Part shown: positions 26,305 through 34,752 of the stretch, piece by piece
Position numbering within the stretch: the first letter of the stretch is position 1
How the letters are laid out: the number at the start of each line of letters is the position of its first letter
NCBI GenBank assembly: GCA_020636405.1
Contig: JACJXW010000004.1
Coordinates: 1,860,001 to 1,924,000 of the forward strand
Reading direction: 5' to 3'
DNA: 64,000 nt
From: Lewinellaceae bacterium
Lineage (GTDB): Bacteria > Bacteroidota > Bacteroidia > Chitinophagales > Saprospiraceae
Made by a program: the position numbers and the translations under genes
Notes under the pieces: model-generated
What the model was told of the DNA's origin: nothing
Seen by the model: the letters and a program-made list of their open reading frames with translations, nothing else
The model's database searches: none

Positions 26305-26485
26305 CTCCCTCTTTTGTTCTCAGGCTCAGGAGTGTGATAATGGCGATCAGAAAAAAGCCCACTGTAAAGGCAAGCCCTCCCCAGCGCCAACTCTCAATGG
26401 TGTACGCCAAAACAGCGGTGGCCACCGATAGGGCGATGAAGAGGTAAACCATCAGCTGTTGGCCTTTATTCCTGTTCATTTTCAT
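26294..26485 (-). CDS. Small two-helix membrane protein
   Basis: 63 residues, not recognised. Basic start MKMNRNKGQQ, two hydrophobic segments (10-27, 34-53) and an acidic tail. It overlaps the DUF998 gene by 11 bp, which supports it being real and coupled. Confidence 0.6.
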   Translation of the reverse strand: MKMNRNKGQQLMVYLFIALSVATAVLAYTIESWRWGGLAFTVGFFLIAIITLLSLRTKEGDEE

Positions 26486-26518
26486 TTTCTTTTTTTAATG
26501 CCTTCAAAATCCTCCGCC

Positions 26519-27592
26519 TTACGGCGCCGGCTCCAGCTTACGCTGCAGGTACTCATCCGAATAGTCCACCTTCAGTTCCACCCACATGGGCAGGTGGTCG
26601 CTCATCTGGAAGGTGCGCCAGTAGGTGAGGTAATACTGACTGGGGTTCTTGCGGGGCTTGCCCTCTGCCGTCTGCTTATAGCCTTTTCCCATTTCCGAAG
26701 CGTACAGCTCTTCATCCTGAGGGGTGAAGACGGTTTTGTAGAAATTGAAAACGCCGGCCTTGCCGGTAGTGCCGAAGCGGTTGGGCCGCACCCGGAAGGC
26801 GATCTGGTCGTAGAATTTGTTTTGCTGCACGTTGGACGGCAGGCGCTGTAGTTCGGGCGGTATGCTGAAGCCCGCCTGGGTGATCATTTGTAAGGTCAGG
26901 TCGGAGGTGTCGAAAATGTTGAAATCGCCCAGCAAGATGAGGTTTCTCGACCATTCGAAAGGGTCTTCGCTTCGGCGTTTCAGAGCCTGTGCTACCTGCC
27001 GGATCTCTTCAATGCGCTCCGGCGAGTTGGCCTTGCCCTCCCCATAAATGATGTGCACAGTGGTGAGTATGAAGTCGGTCCAGCCGGTGCGGAACCCCAC
27101 CATCATTGGCGTCCTTACGACCTGGGTTATCGGTTGGTACACCGTTTTGCCGTCCTTACCCCGGGTTTCCAGCGGGGGCAGGACCAATTGGCCCGACAGG
27201 CCACCGAGCTGCACCCTGCGTTTGTCGAAGAGGAAGGCCATCCGTTCGCCGTTGCCTTGTGTCCCCTCGGTCACGTCGGAGAAGATGCAGTCCCAGCGCC
27301 CTCCCAGAATTTCCATCAGGCGGTTGAGGGCCCGCAGGTCCTGCCGCACTTCCTGAATGGCCACCAGGTCAAAGCGGGCGATGATCTCGGCAATGTAGAA
27401 AAAGGATTCCGGGACGCGGTCGCCGTATGCAGGTGAGTCGAACTCCCGGATGTTCCAGGTGGCCAGGAGAATCGTTTCTTCAGCAGTCTTGGGCGGCACT
27501 TCCGCATCGAGTTGCTGCCTCAGCAGCAATAGCCGCTCAATGGTTCGCCGCCCTGCGGGCGTGTTAGCGTCAAGTTCTTTGTAAAAGGGCAT
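26519..27592 (-). CDS. Endonuclease/exonuclease/phosphatase family protein
   Basis: 357 residues, no signal peptide. The metal-dependent fold is shown in order by LATWNIREFDS, LVAIQEVRQDL, NLILLGDFNIFDTS and the C-terminal SDHLPMWVELKV. These give the Asn, Glu, Asp-x-Asn and Asp-His catalytic residues. It may cut DNA or remove phosphate from a small molecule or lipid. Of the 219 bp between it and atpG, only an imperfect hairpin near 27607-27636 and a short GC hairpin near 27778-27797 stand out. Confidence 0.88.
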   Translation of the reverse strand: MPFYKELDANTPAGRRTIERLLLLRQQLDAEVPPKTAEETILLATWNIREFDSPAYGDRVPESFFYIAEIIARFDLVAIQEVRQDLRALNRLMEILGGRWDCIFSDVTEGTQGNGERMAFLFDKRRVQLGGLSGQLVLPPLETRGKDGKTVYQPITQVVRTPMMVGFRTGWTDFILTTVHIIYGEGKANSPERIEEIRQVAQALKRRSEDPFEWSRNLILLGDFNIFDTSDLTLQMITQAGFSIPPELQRLPSNVQQNKFYDQIAFRVRPNRFGTTGKAGVFNFYKTVFTPQDEELYASEMGKGYKQTAEGKPRKNPSQYYLTYWRTFQMSDHLPMWVELKVDYSDEYLQRKLEPAP

Positions 27593-27811
27593 AGTGGTTG
27601 AATATGCTTATGAATAAAGATTTTCGATCAATAAGCTATGTATGTGGCCATTTTCTCATTGATTCACCTCTTAAAGATAGGCGAGACGAAATCGGCCACC
27701 CTCGTTTTCAATATTTTTGCCTGCTAAGTTACCAATTGGCCTCTTGGGGCGGATGATTGAAGGGAATCGGCCTGGCTACCGGCCCAGGCAAGCAATCTCC
27801 AACATCAAGCA

Positions 27812-28693
27812 TTATCTCCCCACCGCTTCTGCTCCGGAGATCAGGTCGAACAGTTCCTCATCGATGGACTCCTGGCGCAGGCGGTGGAAAGCCAGGTTCA
27901 GATCGTGGGACAATTCCTGAATGTTCTTTTCTGCTCTTTGCATAGCGGCCAGGCGGCTGGCGTTCTCACTGGCCAGCGATTCGGCGCATGCCTTGAATAG
28001 GGAGACGAAGAGGTACTCCCGGATGAGAGCAGTCAGGGTGGGGTCAACTTTACCCATGGCCTGGGGGATATTCCTGGAAGGCCACTGGAGAGCGGTGAGT
28101 TCCTGCCGCCAGATATCGTCCAGCGGTATAAAACACCGGGCCACCGGCTCATAAGCTGCTCCTTCCCCCGGCCGGTTGTGGAAAAGGTAGAACTGCGTTG
28201 CCGGATTTTGTTCCAGGTGTTGTTCTATTCCACGGAGGAGCTCACCGACCAGCGGGGTGATGGCCTGGGCGGAGTTGGGAACGGCAAAGAACTGAGCCAG
28301 GGGCAGTCCTGCATCTTCCAGGCGGGATTGAATGGCTTCTCCCACTGCCCAGATGATCTTTCTACCGGGAAGCGTGCGAAGGGTGGCGGTTGTATAATTG
28401 GAGATCACGTCGTTGAACGGCCCAACGAGCCCCTGCCCGGCGCCGAAAACGATGGCTCCGATAGCCGCCGGTTTTTCCTGCTGTTTTCTCATCAGGAAGG
28501 GAAGCTCTTTTTCCTGCCGAAAGCACACCAGCAACCCCAACTGCACGGTGTGGTAATAATTCTCCAGAGACTGCACGGCCCGTTCGTACTGGCTGATGCT
28601 GGCCGCTGAAAGCGCCTTCATGGTGCGTACCACCGATTCGAGCTTATGTGCTCCTTCGATCTTGTGCCGCAAGCTTTCCAGTGTTTCATTCAT
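27812..28693 (-). CDS. atpG: N-type ATP synthase gamma subunit
   Basis: 293 residues from the ATG at 28693; it then starts MNETLESLRHKIEGAHKLESVVRTMKALSA, a normal gamma N terminus, and overlaps atpA by 8 bp. The C-terminal coil (ENASRLAAMQRAEKNIQELSHDLNLAFHRLRQ) is the rotor-shaft helix. The middle is more diverged than in ordinary F-type gamma subunits, as in other N-ATPases. Last gene of the operon. Confidence 0.92.
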   Translation of the reverse strand: MNETLESLRHKIEGAHKLESVVRTMKALSAASISQYERAVQSLENYYHTVQLGLLVCFRQEKELPFLMRKQQEKPAAIGAIVFGAGQGLVGPFNDVISNYTTATLRTLPGRKIIWAVGEAIQSRLEDAGLPLAQFFAVPNSAQAITPLVGELLRGIEQHLEQNPATQFYLFHNRPGEGAAYEPVARCFIPLDDIWRQELTALQWPSRNIPQAMGKVDPTLTALIREYLFVSLFKACAESLASENASRLAAMQRAEKNIQELSHDLNLAFHRLRQESIDEELFDLISGAEAVGR

Positions 28694-30221
28694 GGGGTTC
28701 TTTTTTAATCGTATCGATAGCTTTCTGGCATTGCTGGAGAACCGATTGCAGGGTGTTTTCCCCCCATCCTTTCGGAGAATACAACTCCTGGATGGCCTCG
28801 GGGGGCAGTTCCCTTGCAACACTCCGCACCTCTTGTTCCGCCACTTTCATTTTTTCCAGCGGCACGGGGTCGAACAATCCTTTGGTCAGGGCGAGCAGCA
28901 CGCAGATCTGCTCGGGCACGGGCACCGGTTCCAGTTCGGGTTGTTTCAGTACCGCCCGGATGCGCCTGCCGTGTTCGAGAACCTGCCGGCTGCGTTCGTC
29001 GAGCCGGGCGCCGAAACGGGCGAAGGATTCGAGCTCTTCAAACTGGGCATAGTCCAGCTTGAGGTTGCCGGTAGCGGTGCGATAAACCGGTAACTGGGCT
29101 TTGTCCCCTACGCGGGAAACCGATTTGCCCACATCGATGGCGGGCAGTACGCCCAGCTCGAAGAGGGTAGGAGAGAGGTATATCTGCCCGTCGGTAATAG
29201 AGATCAGGTTAGTGGGGATATAGGCCGCTATATTCTGAGCCTCTGTCTCCACGATGGGCAGGGCGGTGAGCGAGCCGCCGCCTTTTTCCTTGCTCAGATG
29301 GGTAGCGCGCTCGAGCAGGCGGGAGTGGATGTAGAAGATGTCACCCGGGAAGGCCTCTCTGCCGGGGGGGCGCCGAAGCAACAGGGCGATCTCCCGGTAA
29401 GAGCGGGCGTGCTGGGTGAGGTCGTCGTAAATGATGAGCACATCGCGGCCGGCCTCCATGAAGTATTCGCCGATGCTCGTGGCGGCATAGGGGGCGATGT
29501 AGTTGTGTCCGGGCGGGTCGTTGCCTTCTGATACGACGGCAATGGTGTATGCCATTGCTCCTTTTTCCTCGAGTTGGGCCATGACTTTGGCTACCGCGGC
29601 AGCCCGCTGTCCGATGGCGCAATAAATGCACAGTACATTCTGGCCGCGCTGATTGACAATAGTGTCGATGGCGATGGATGTCTTCCCGGTCTGCCGGTCG
29701 CCCAGGATCAACTCCCGCTGCCCTCTTCCAACCGGTATGAGGGCGTCGACGACCTTCACCCCCGATTGCAGGGGAACGTTGACCGGCGCGCGGTCCATGA
29801 TCGCCGGGGCGCTGCGTTCAATGGGCAGGCGCCGCCGGAAGGCGATCCGGCCCTTGCCGTCCAGTGGGCGGCCGAGGGGGTCGATGACCCTCCCGATCAG
29901 CTCTTCCCCTACGGGCACATCCATAACCCGCCCCGTGCGCTCCACCTCGTCGCCGGCCTGCAGGTGCCAGTGGTCGCCCAGCAGGACAACGCCGATCTCC
30001 GCTTCATCGAGGTTAAAGGCGATGCCATATAGCTCTCCGGGAAATTTCAGCAGTTCCTCGTAACCGGCGTTGGGTAAGCCCGAAACGCTGGCAATACCGT
30101 TGAACACGGTCTTGATCACGCCCACTTCCCGAAGGGCCAGCTGCGGCTGGAAATTTTCTCTCGTTCGGCGCATGGTTTCCAGTGCCTCGCCGAACAGGTT
30201 GTTTAAGCTGTCAGGCGCCAT
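28686..30221 (-). CDS. atpA: N-type ATP synthase alpha subunit
   Basis: 511 residues. Walker A is GDRQTGKT (174-181) and the alpha signature region PPGREAFPGDIFYIHSRLLERA is present. It forms the non-catalytic half of the N1 hexamer. Overlaps atpF upstream by 11 bp and atpG downstream by 8 bp. Confidence 0.95.
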   Translation of the reverse strand: MAPDSLNNLFGEALETMRRTRENFQPQLALREVGVIKTVFNGIASVSGLPNAGYEELLKFPGELYGIAFNLDEAEIGVVLLGDHWHLQAGDEVERTGRVMDVPVGEELIGRVIDPLGRPLDGKGRIAFRRRLPIERSAPAIMDRAPVNVPLQSGVKVVDALIPVGRGQRELILGDRQTGKTSIAIDTIVNQRGQNVLCIYCAIGQRAAAVAKVMAQLEEKGAMAYTIAVVSEGNDPPGHNYIAPYAATSIGEYFMEAGRDVLIIYDDLTQHARSYREIALLLRRPPGREAFPGDIFYIHSRLLERATHLSKEKGGGSLTALPIVETEAQNIAAYIPTNLISITDGQIYLSPTLFELGVLPAIDVGKSVSRVGDKAQLPVYRTATGNLKLDYAQFEELESFARFGARLDERSRQVLEHGRRIRAVLKQPELEPVPVPEQICVLLALTKGLFDPVPLEKMKVAEQEVRSVARELPPEAIQELYSPKGWGENTLQSVLQQCQKAIDTIKKEPHE

Positions 30222-31020
30222 GGTCGTTCATTTTTGGTTCCCCTTCCAGTTCCTCTTCCAGTATGCCGGCAACTCGCTTTTCCAGCCCACTCAGGTAATC
30301 GGCCACAGACCAGGCCATTTTGTAGCCGTCGGTGGCCAGTTGAATGCCGTCGGCTTGTTCGCCGGAAGCGGAGGCGATGGTGGTTTCAAATAGTACTGTC
30401 CTCTCGGGTGGAAGCATTTTTTTTACAGCCGCTTCGATGGCCTGTTGTTGATCGGGCGACAGGGGAAAAGTGCTGCGAATGGCCACCCCGTGGTTAGAAG
30501 ACCGAAGCGCTGCCGAGAGTTGTTCCCGGTCTGCATCGTTCAACTCCTCCAGGCGCCGGACAAATACAGTGGCCATCTGTTTTTCCAGGCTGGTGTCGGC
30601 AAGGTCAGCCAGCACCTTCCGGGCGATTTCGAAGACTTCTTTCTGGAATCGGCGGATGATGCCCTGGCTCAGGTTGGCCTTTTCACTTTCCAGCGTTTGG
30701 TGCAGGCGGCTGCGCAGCAGGCGGTGGTCTTCCCGCGCCGCTTCCAGGAGGCGTTGGCGCTCTGCGTCGGCGTCGGCCTTCGCATGCTCGAGCAGGCTTT
30801 CCTGTTGTTCCTGAAGGTTGCTGTTCAGTTGGTGATAATGGCCCTTTTCCTTTTCCGCTTCGGCCTTTTGGGTTTCGGCATCTCTTAACCGGGCAGTGAT
30901 CCGCTTTTCCCGCTCGTCCATGGCTTTCAGGACAGGCTGGTAGAGGAAGCGTTTCAGCAACCATACCAGAATGAGGAAATTGAGGAGCTGAGCGATAACG
31001 GTGAACCAATCGATTAACAT
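30211..31020 (-). CDS. atpF: N-type ATP synthase b subunit with delta-like C terminus
   Basis: 269 residues, against about 160 for an ordinary b subunit. An N-terminal membrane helix (LIDWFTVIAQLLNFLILVWLLKRFLY) is followed by a long helical stalk (35-150). A C-terminal part (about 170-260: VAIRSTFPLSPDQQQAIEAAVKKML, then DGIQLATDGYKMAWSVADYL) reads like the C-terminal domain of the delta subunit. The operon has no separate atpH, so this is a b-delta fusion, as known for N-ATPases. Overlaps atpA by 11 bp. Confidence 0.92.
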   Translation of the reverse strand: MLIDWFTVIAQLLNFLILVWLLKRFLYQPVLKAMDEREKRITARLRDAETQKAEAEKEKGHYHQLNSNLQEQQESLLEHAKADADAERQRLLEAAREDHRLLRSRLHQTLESEKANLSQGIIRRFQKEVFEIARKVLADLADTSLEKQMATVFVRRLEELNDADREQLSAALRSSNHGVAIRSTFPLSPDQQQAIEAAVKKMLPPERTVLFETTIASASGEQADGIQLATDGYKMAWSVADYLSGLEKRVAGILEEELEGEPKMNDHGA

Positions 31021-31031
31021 TTTTCAATTCT

Positions 31032-31301
31032 TTACTGTCCGATAATTTGATTCCAAAATGGGTTCGCGAAGATCAGGATCATCGATATCACAAAACAGTA
31101 AATGGCAATGGACTCGATCATGGCAAGCCCCACAAACAGGGTCCGGGAGATGGTCGAAGAGGCGTCAGGTTGCTGGGCCAGCGAACTCATGGCAGTGGCA
31201 ATGGCCCGCCCTTCGGCCAATGCAGGGCCGACGCACCCCAGGCCAGTGGTCAGGCCGGCCGTGATGATCGAAGCTATGGCGACAAGCGTTACTTTATCCA
31301 T
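31032..31301 (-). CDS. atpE: N-type ATP synthase c subunit (rotor ring)
   Basis: 89 residues, two membrane helices. The loop SSLAQQPDASSTISR is normal. Helix 1 carries Glu30 (ALAEGRAIA) and helix 2 carries Glu63-Ser64-Ile65 (AMIESIAIY). Two carboxylates per subunit are typical of N-type rings. Where Na+-type sites usually have Glu-Ser-Thr, here the third residue is Ile. Ion choice (Na+ or H+) is therefore open. A gap of 141 bp with no clear signal separates it from atpB. Confidence 0.94.
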   Translation of the reverse strand: MDKVTLVAIASIITAGLTTGLGCVGPALAEGRAIATAMSSLAQQPDASSTISRTLFVGLAMIESIAIYCFVISMILIFANPFWNQIIGQ

Positions 31302-31442
31302 TATTTTGTTTTTTGACGTTTATTTTGATCTTCGATTTTGATGTTTTGCGGCGGGCGGCCACGCTAGTGAGGCCATTAAAGGACACATCATACCCCGCAA
31401 ACCAAAAATCGACTATCGCAAATTTCAATGAACTTCCAGGGC

Positions 31443-32120
31443 TCAATGCCGGGCTGCCTGGGTGGCTGCGGCGATGAAAACCGTTGCCAGAATACCGAAA
31501 ATGTAGGCTTGCACCATCCCGACCAACAAACCCAGTAAGATCATGAGTATCGGAAAGACCAGAGGCGAGATCACCAGCAGTATGCTGAGGATCATAGCGC
31601 CGCTCATCATATTCCCGAATAAGCGGATGGCCAAAGCAAGTGTCCGGGTAATTTCACTGATGATATTGAAGGGTAGCATGATGAATGTAGGTTCCAGATA
31701 CGATTTCAGGTAACCCCAGAACCCTTTTTCTTCGATTCCGAAAAGAGGTACAGCCACAAAAACACTGATGGCCAGGGCTGCTGTGGTTGACAGAGAGCCG
31801 GTTGGCGGCTCGTAACCCGGTATAATGGTGCACAATGCCGCAAAGGCAATAAACAGGAAAAGGGTGCCGATGTAACTGATGTATTTCTCCGGGTTGCGTA
31901 CTCCGATCTCTTTGATTTGTTCAAGGATGCCGGAAACGATGGCCTCCAGCATGTTCTGCCAGCGTGAAATGTGCACATCACTGGATAGCCTGCGGGTAAT
32001 GAGCCTTGCCCCTACCACCATCACCAGCATCAGCCCCCAGGTAATGACAATGGTAGCGTTGAGCTTAAAAAAGCCGTATTCCCAGAAAATAATATCATCG
32101 GTGCTTAAGCTCATAACCAT
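31443..32120 (-). CDS. atpB: N-type ATP synthase a subunit
   Basis: 225 residues, six hydrophobic segments. The essential stator arginine is in LALAIRLFGNMMSGAMI, and the C-terminal helix GLLVGMVQAYIFGILATVFI is conserved. It forms the two half-channels for the coupling ion. Either Met1 or Met3 could be used. Confidence 0.94.
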   Translation of the reverse strand: MVMSLSTDDIIFWEYGFFKLNATIVITWGLMLVMVVGARLITRRLSSDVHISRWQNMLEAIVSGILEQIKEIGVRNPEKYISYIGTLFLFIAFAALCTIIPGYEPPTGSLSTTAALAISVFVAVPLFGIEEKGFWGYLKSYLEPTFIMLPFNIISEITRTLALAIRLFGNMMSGAMILSILLVISPLVFPILMILLGLLVGMVQAYIFGILATVFIAAATQAARH

Positions 32121-32153
32121 TTTTTATCCATACCTAAATAATTCCCCTCCATT

Positions 32154-32492
32154 TCAATCTTTCTGAACCGAAGCTTCTACCGCTTCGGGATTGGCGCTGC
32201 CTTTTTCGGCCCGCCGGGCCAGCCGCGTAACGACGGCCCGCATGAGGATAAAGCCAAGCAGGCAGGCCAGCAATTTTTTCCAGTCGGCGGCTGCAACGAA
32301 GTAGAATCCGGCGAGGACGATGCTGCTTCTCAGCAGCAAACTCCCGATAAACAACAGAGCCGGCCTATTGGAAGACAACCCTTTCCGGACGGTCCACCAA
32401 AGGCCGCCGAAGAAGGCCGCGCCGAGGGCGCCGCCGGCCAGCAGTGCCAGTATCCATGTCAGGATCTCATTCGTCATTTTCTTCCAGTTCAT
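32154..32492 (-). CDS. atpR: N-ATPase subunit AtpR
   Basis: 112 residues with three helices (12-30, 45-65, 70-85) and short charged segments; layout and place match AtpR, a protein specific to N-ATPase operons. It overlaps atpQ by 26 bp. A start at Met6 (32477) is also possible. AtpR is thought to help assemble or charge-balance the c-ring; that is from the literature, not visible here. Confidence 0.85.
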   Translation of the reverse strand: MNWKKMTNEILTWILALLAGGALGAAFFGGLWWTVRKGLSSNRPALLFIGSLLLRSSIVLAGFYFVAAADWKKLLACLLGFILMRAVVTRLARRAEKGSANPEAVEASVQKD

Positions 32493-32835
32493 TCTGAATT
32501 TCCCGGCTTTCTTTTTCTACCCAAAACCAGGCATTGAAGCAGCCGAGGGCCAGGCCGGTGATCAGTAGGGTCAGCGTCCAGGAAAAGCGCTGGGGGAAGT
32601 GCCCGTCCAGCCATATACCCAGTACTGCGCCCAGGACAGTAGGAACAGCTATAGACCAGCCTACCAGCCCGAACATGCCAATTCCGAACCAGATGCTTCG
32701 TTTTCCGGTGCGCCGGGATTTTAGCTTTCGCCCTTCCTGAGCACCGACTTCCCGGCCAAGTTTCGATGTGTCTTTGGGGGCTTTACTTTCCATCTGTTCA
32801 ATTTGTCCGCATTGTTGACGTAAATGCAATGCCAT
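32467..32835 (-). CDS. atpQ: N-ATPase subunit AtpQ (AtpI/AtpZ-like)
   Basis: 122 residues with two helices (about 50-72 and 82-103), a basic N-terminal arm (KLKSRRTGKRS) and an acidic tail. Its place between atpC and atpR defines it as AtpQ of the N-ATPase operon. Start could be Met1 (32835) or Met15 (32793). Confidence 0.85.
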   Translation of the reverse strand: MALHLRQQCGQIEQMESKAPKDTSKLGREVGAQEGRKLKSRRTGKRSIWFGIGMFGLVGWSIAVPTVLGAVLGIWLDGHFPQRFSWTLTLLITGLALGCFNAWFWVEKESREIQNELEENDE

Positions 32836-32838
32836 TTA

Positions 32839-33246
32839 TCATTCTTCCTTGTGAAACTTAACGAGCCGGCGGATAAAGTCGCTCTCCAGCTTGGCCAAAG
32901 TAGTACGCAGTGCTTTTTCCTGCTCACTCCTCCGGAGGTACTCCTCTTCCACTTCCTTCCGAAGCTGGCCCAGTTCCGCTCCGCCGATGGCATGGCGCAC
33001 CGAAACGAAGGCCTCCTTTCCCGCTTTGACCAACACGCCTTCGTCGATCGCCAGGAAGGTTTCCCCCGCTGTTGCTGTTTCATAACAGAGAATTCCGGGA
33101 ACCAGGGCAGCGGTGCAATCGAGCCGGTTGGGGAGTAAACCGAATGACCCCTGTCCGGTTTCGACCACCAGGCGTTTCACGTCCTCTATTTCGGCAAAGA
33201 CGGTGAAGGGCAGCAGTATTTTGAGATGCATCAGCTCAGGGTTCAT
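32839..33246 (-). CDS. atpC: N-type ATP synthase epsilon subunit
   Basis: 135 residues. The N-terminal beta-sandwich shows FAEIEDVKRLVVETGQGSFGLLPNRLD, the usual epsilon pattern, and the C-terminal two-helix part is shortened and charged. Its start overlaps the atpD stop by 4 bp (coupled). Confidence 0.92.
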   Translation of the reverse strand: MNPELMHLKILLPFTVFAEIEDVKRLVVETGQGSFGLLPNRLDCTAALVPGILCYETATAGETFLAIDEGVLVKAGKEAFVSVRHAIGGAELGQLRKEVEEEYLRRSEQEKALRTTLAKLESDFIRRLVKFHKEE

Positions 33247-34673
33247 GATTTATTTTTTACCTCTTCAATACCTCCTATCATATAAAAAGCTTGTTCCGGA
33301 TAATCTTTGAATTCATCCTGCAGGATGCGTTCACAGCCGTCGAGCGCTTCTTCCAGGCCAACGAGTTTTCCCTTGATCCCACTGAATTGCTCCGTGGTGA
33401 AGAAAGGCTGGGTGAGGAAGCGCTCCAGTTGCCGGGCTCGTTCCACTATTCTGCGGTCTTCCAGGGAGAGTTGCTCGAGGCCCAGCATGGCAATGATGTC
33501 TTTCAGCTCTTCATATTGCGCCAGCGTCCGCCGGATTTCTTGAGCAAGGGTGTAATGGCGCTCGCCGACAATGCCCGGGCCCGCCATTTTGGAATTGGAC
33601 TGCAGCGGGTCAATGGCTGGAAACAGCCCTTCGCTCGCCCGTTTGCGGGATAATACGATGGATGCCGAAAGGTGCGAGAAGGTATGCACCGCCGCCGGGT
33701 CGGTGAGGTCGTCGGCAGGCACATAGACGGCCTGGATGGAGGTGATCGCTCCGGTATCGGTATTGGAAATGCGCTCCTCGAGCTGCGCCAGCTCTGTACC
33801 CATGGTGGGCTGATACCCCAGGCGCGATGGCATTTGCCCCATCAGCCCGGATACCTCCATGCCGGCCTGGATGAAGCGGAAAATATTGTCGATCAGCAAC
33901 AGTACATCGCGTTGCTCGTCGTCCCGGAAATATTCGGCCATAGTGAGGGCCGTATGGCCGACGCGGAAACGGCTGCCCGGCGGTTCGTTCATCTGCCCGA
34001 ATATCATGGCCATATTCGGTAGTACGCCTGCCGCCTTCATGCCGCTGTACAGCTCTTCTCCTTCGCGGCAGCGTTCGCCGATCCCGCAGAAAATACTCAC
34101 CCCCTGATGGTGGCCCACCATGTTATGGATCATTTCGGTAAGGAGGACGGTCTTGCCGACGCCGGCTCCGCCGAAAAGGCCGGCCTTGCCGCCCCGCTCC
34201 AGCGGCACCAACACGTCGATGAGCTTGATGCCGGTCTCGAATATTTCCGATTTGGTGGACCTTCGGCCCAACGGTGGCGGCGGTTGGTGAACAGAACGCC
34301 ATTCCACATTCTCAGGCGGCGGCTGGTGGTCGATGGGCTGTCCGAAAACATTGAACATGCGCGAGAGAATGCCTTGGCCTACAGGTACTTTCAGGGGAGC
34401 GCCGGTATCGGTTACGGGCATACCCCGCGCCAGGCCCTGGCTGGGTGTCAGTGCAATTCCCCGGACGCAGTTGCGACTGAGTTGCGACTGCACTTCAATG
34501 GCGATCTGGCCTTCTTCTCCCGCCTTCAGGATGGTGTAAATGGAAGGGAGGCGATCCTCGAACCAAATATCGACTACGCTGCCGCGTACCGACAAGGCCC
34601 TGCCGCTGTTGGTTGCCTCAGAGGATGTTTTTTCGGCCATTTTTGTGCTGGAGTTGGCCATGGTTGCAGGCAT
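33243..34673 (-). CDS. atpD: N-type ATP synthase beta subunit
   Basis: 476 residues from Met at 34673; starts at 34661 and 34640 are also possible, and none has a clear ribosome site. Walker A is GGAGVGKT (168-175), Walker B lies in VLLLIDNIFRFIQAG, and the catalytic GIGERCREGEELY stretch is present. First gene of the operon atpD-C-Q-R-B-E-F-A-G, the order specific to N-ATPases. Confidence 0.95.
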   Translation of the reverse strand: MPATMANSSTKMAEKTSSEATNSGRALSVRGSVVDIWFEDRLPSIYTILKAGEEGQIAIEVQSQLSRNCVRGIALTPSQGLARGMPVTDTGAPLKVPVGQGILSRMFNVFGQPIDHQPPPENVEWRSVHQPPPPLGRRSTKSEIFETGIKLIDVLVPLERGGKAGLFGGAGVGKTVLLTEMIHNMVGHHQGVSIFCGIGERCREGEELYSGMKAAGVLPNMAMIFGQMNEPPGSRFRVGHTALTMAEYFRDDEQRDVLLLIDNIFRFIQAGMEVSGLMGQMPSRLGYQPTMGTELAQLEERISNTDTGAITSIQAVYVPADDLTDPAAVHTFSHLSASIVLSRKRASEGLFPAIDPLQSNSKMAGPGIVGERHYTLAQEIRRTLAQYEELKDIIAMLGLEQLSLEDRRIVERARQLERFLTQPFFTTEQFSGIKGKLVGLEEALDGCERILQDEFKDYPEQAFYMIGGIEEVKNKS

Positions 34674-34752
34674 TTGGTAAAGGCTGAGCGACGTGCGACT
34701 ATAATAAAAACAAGGTTTACCTGAAACATAGTTGTGAAAGGAGACAGAAAAA

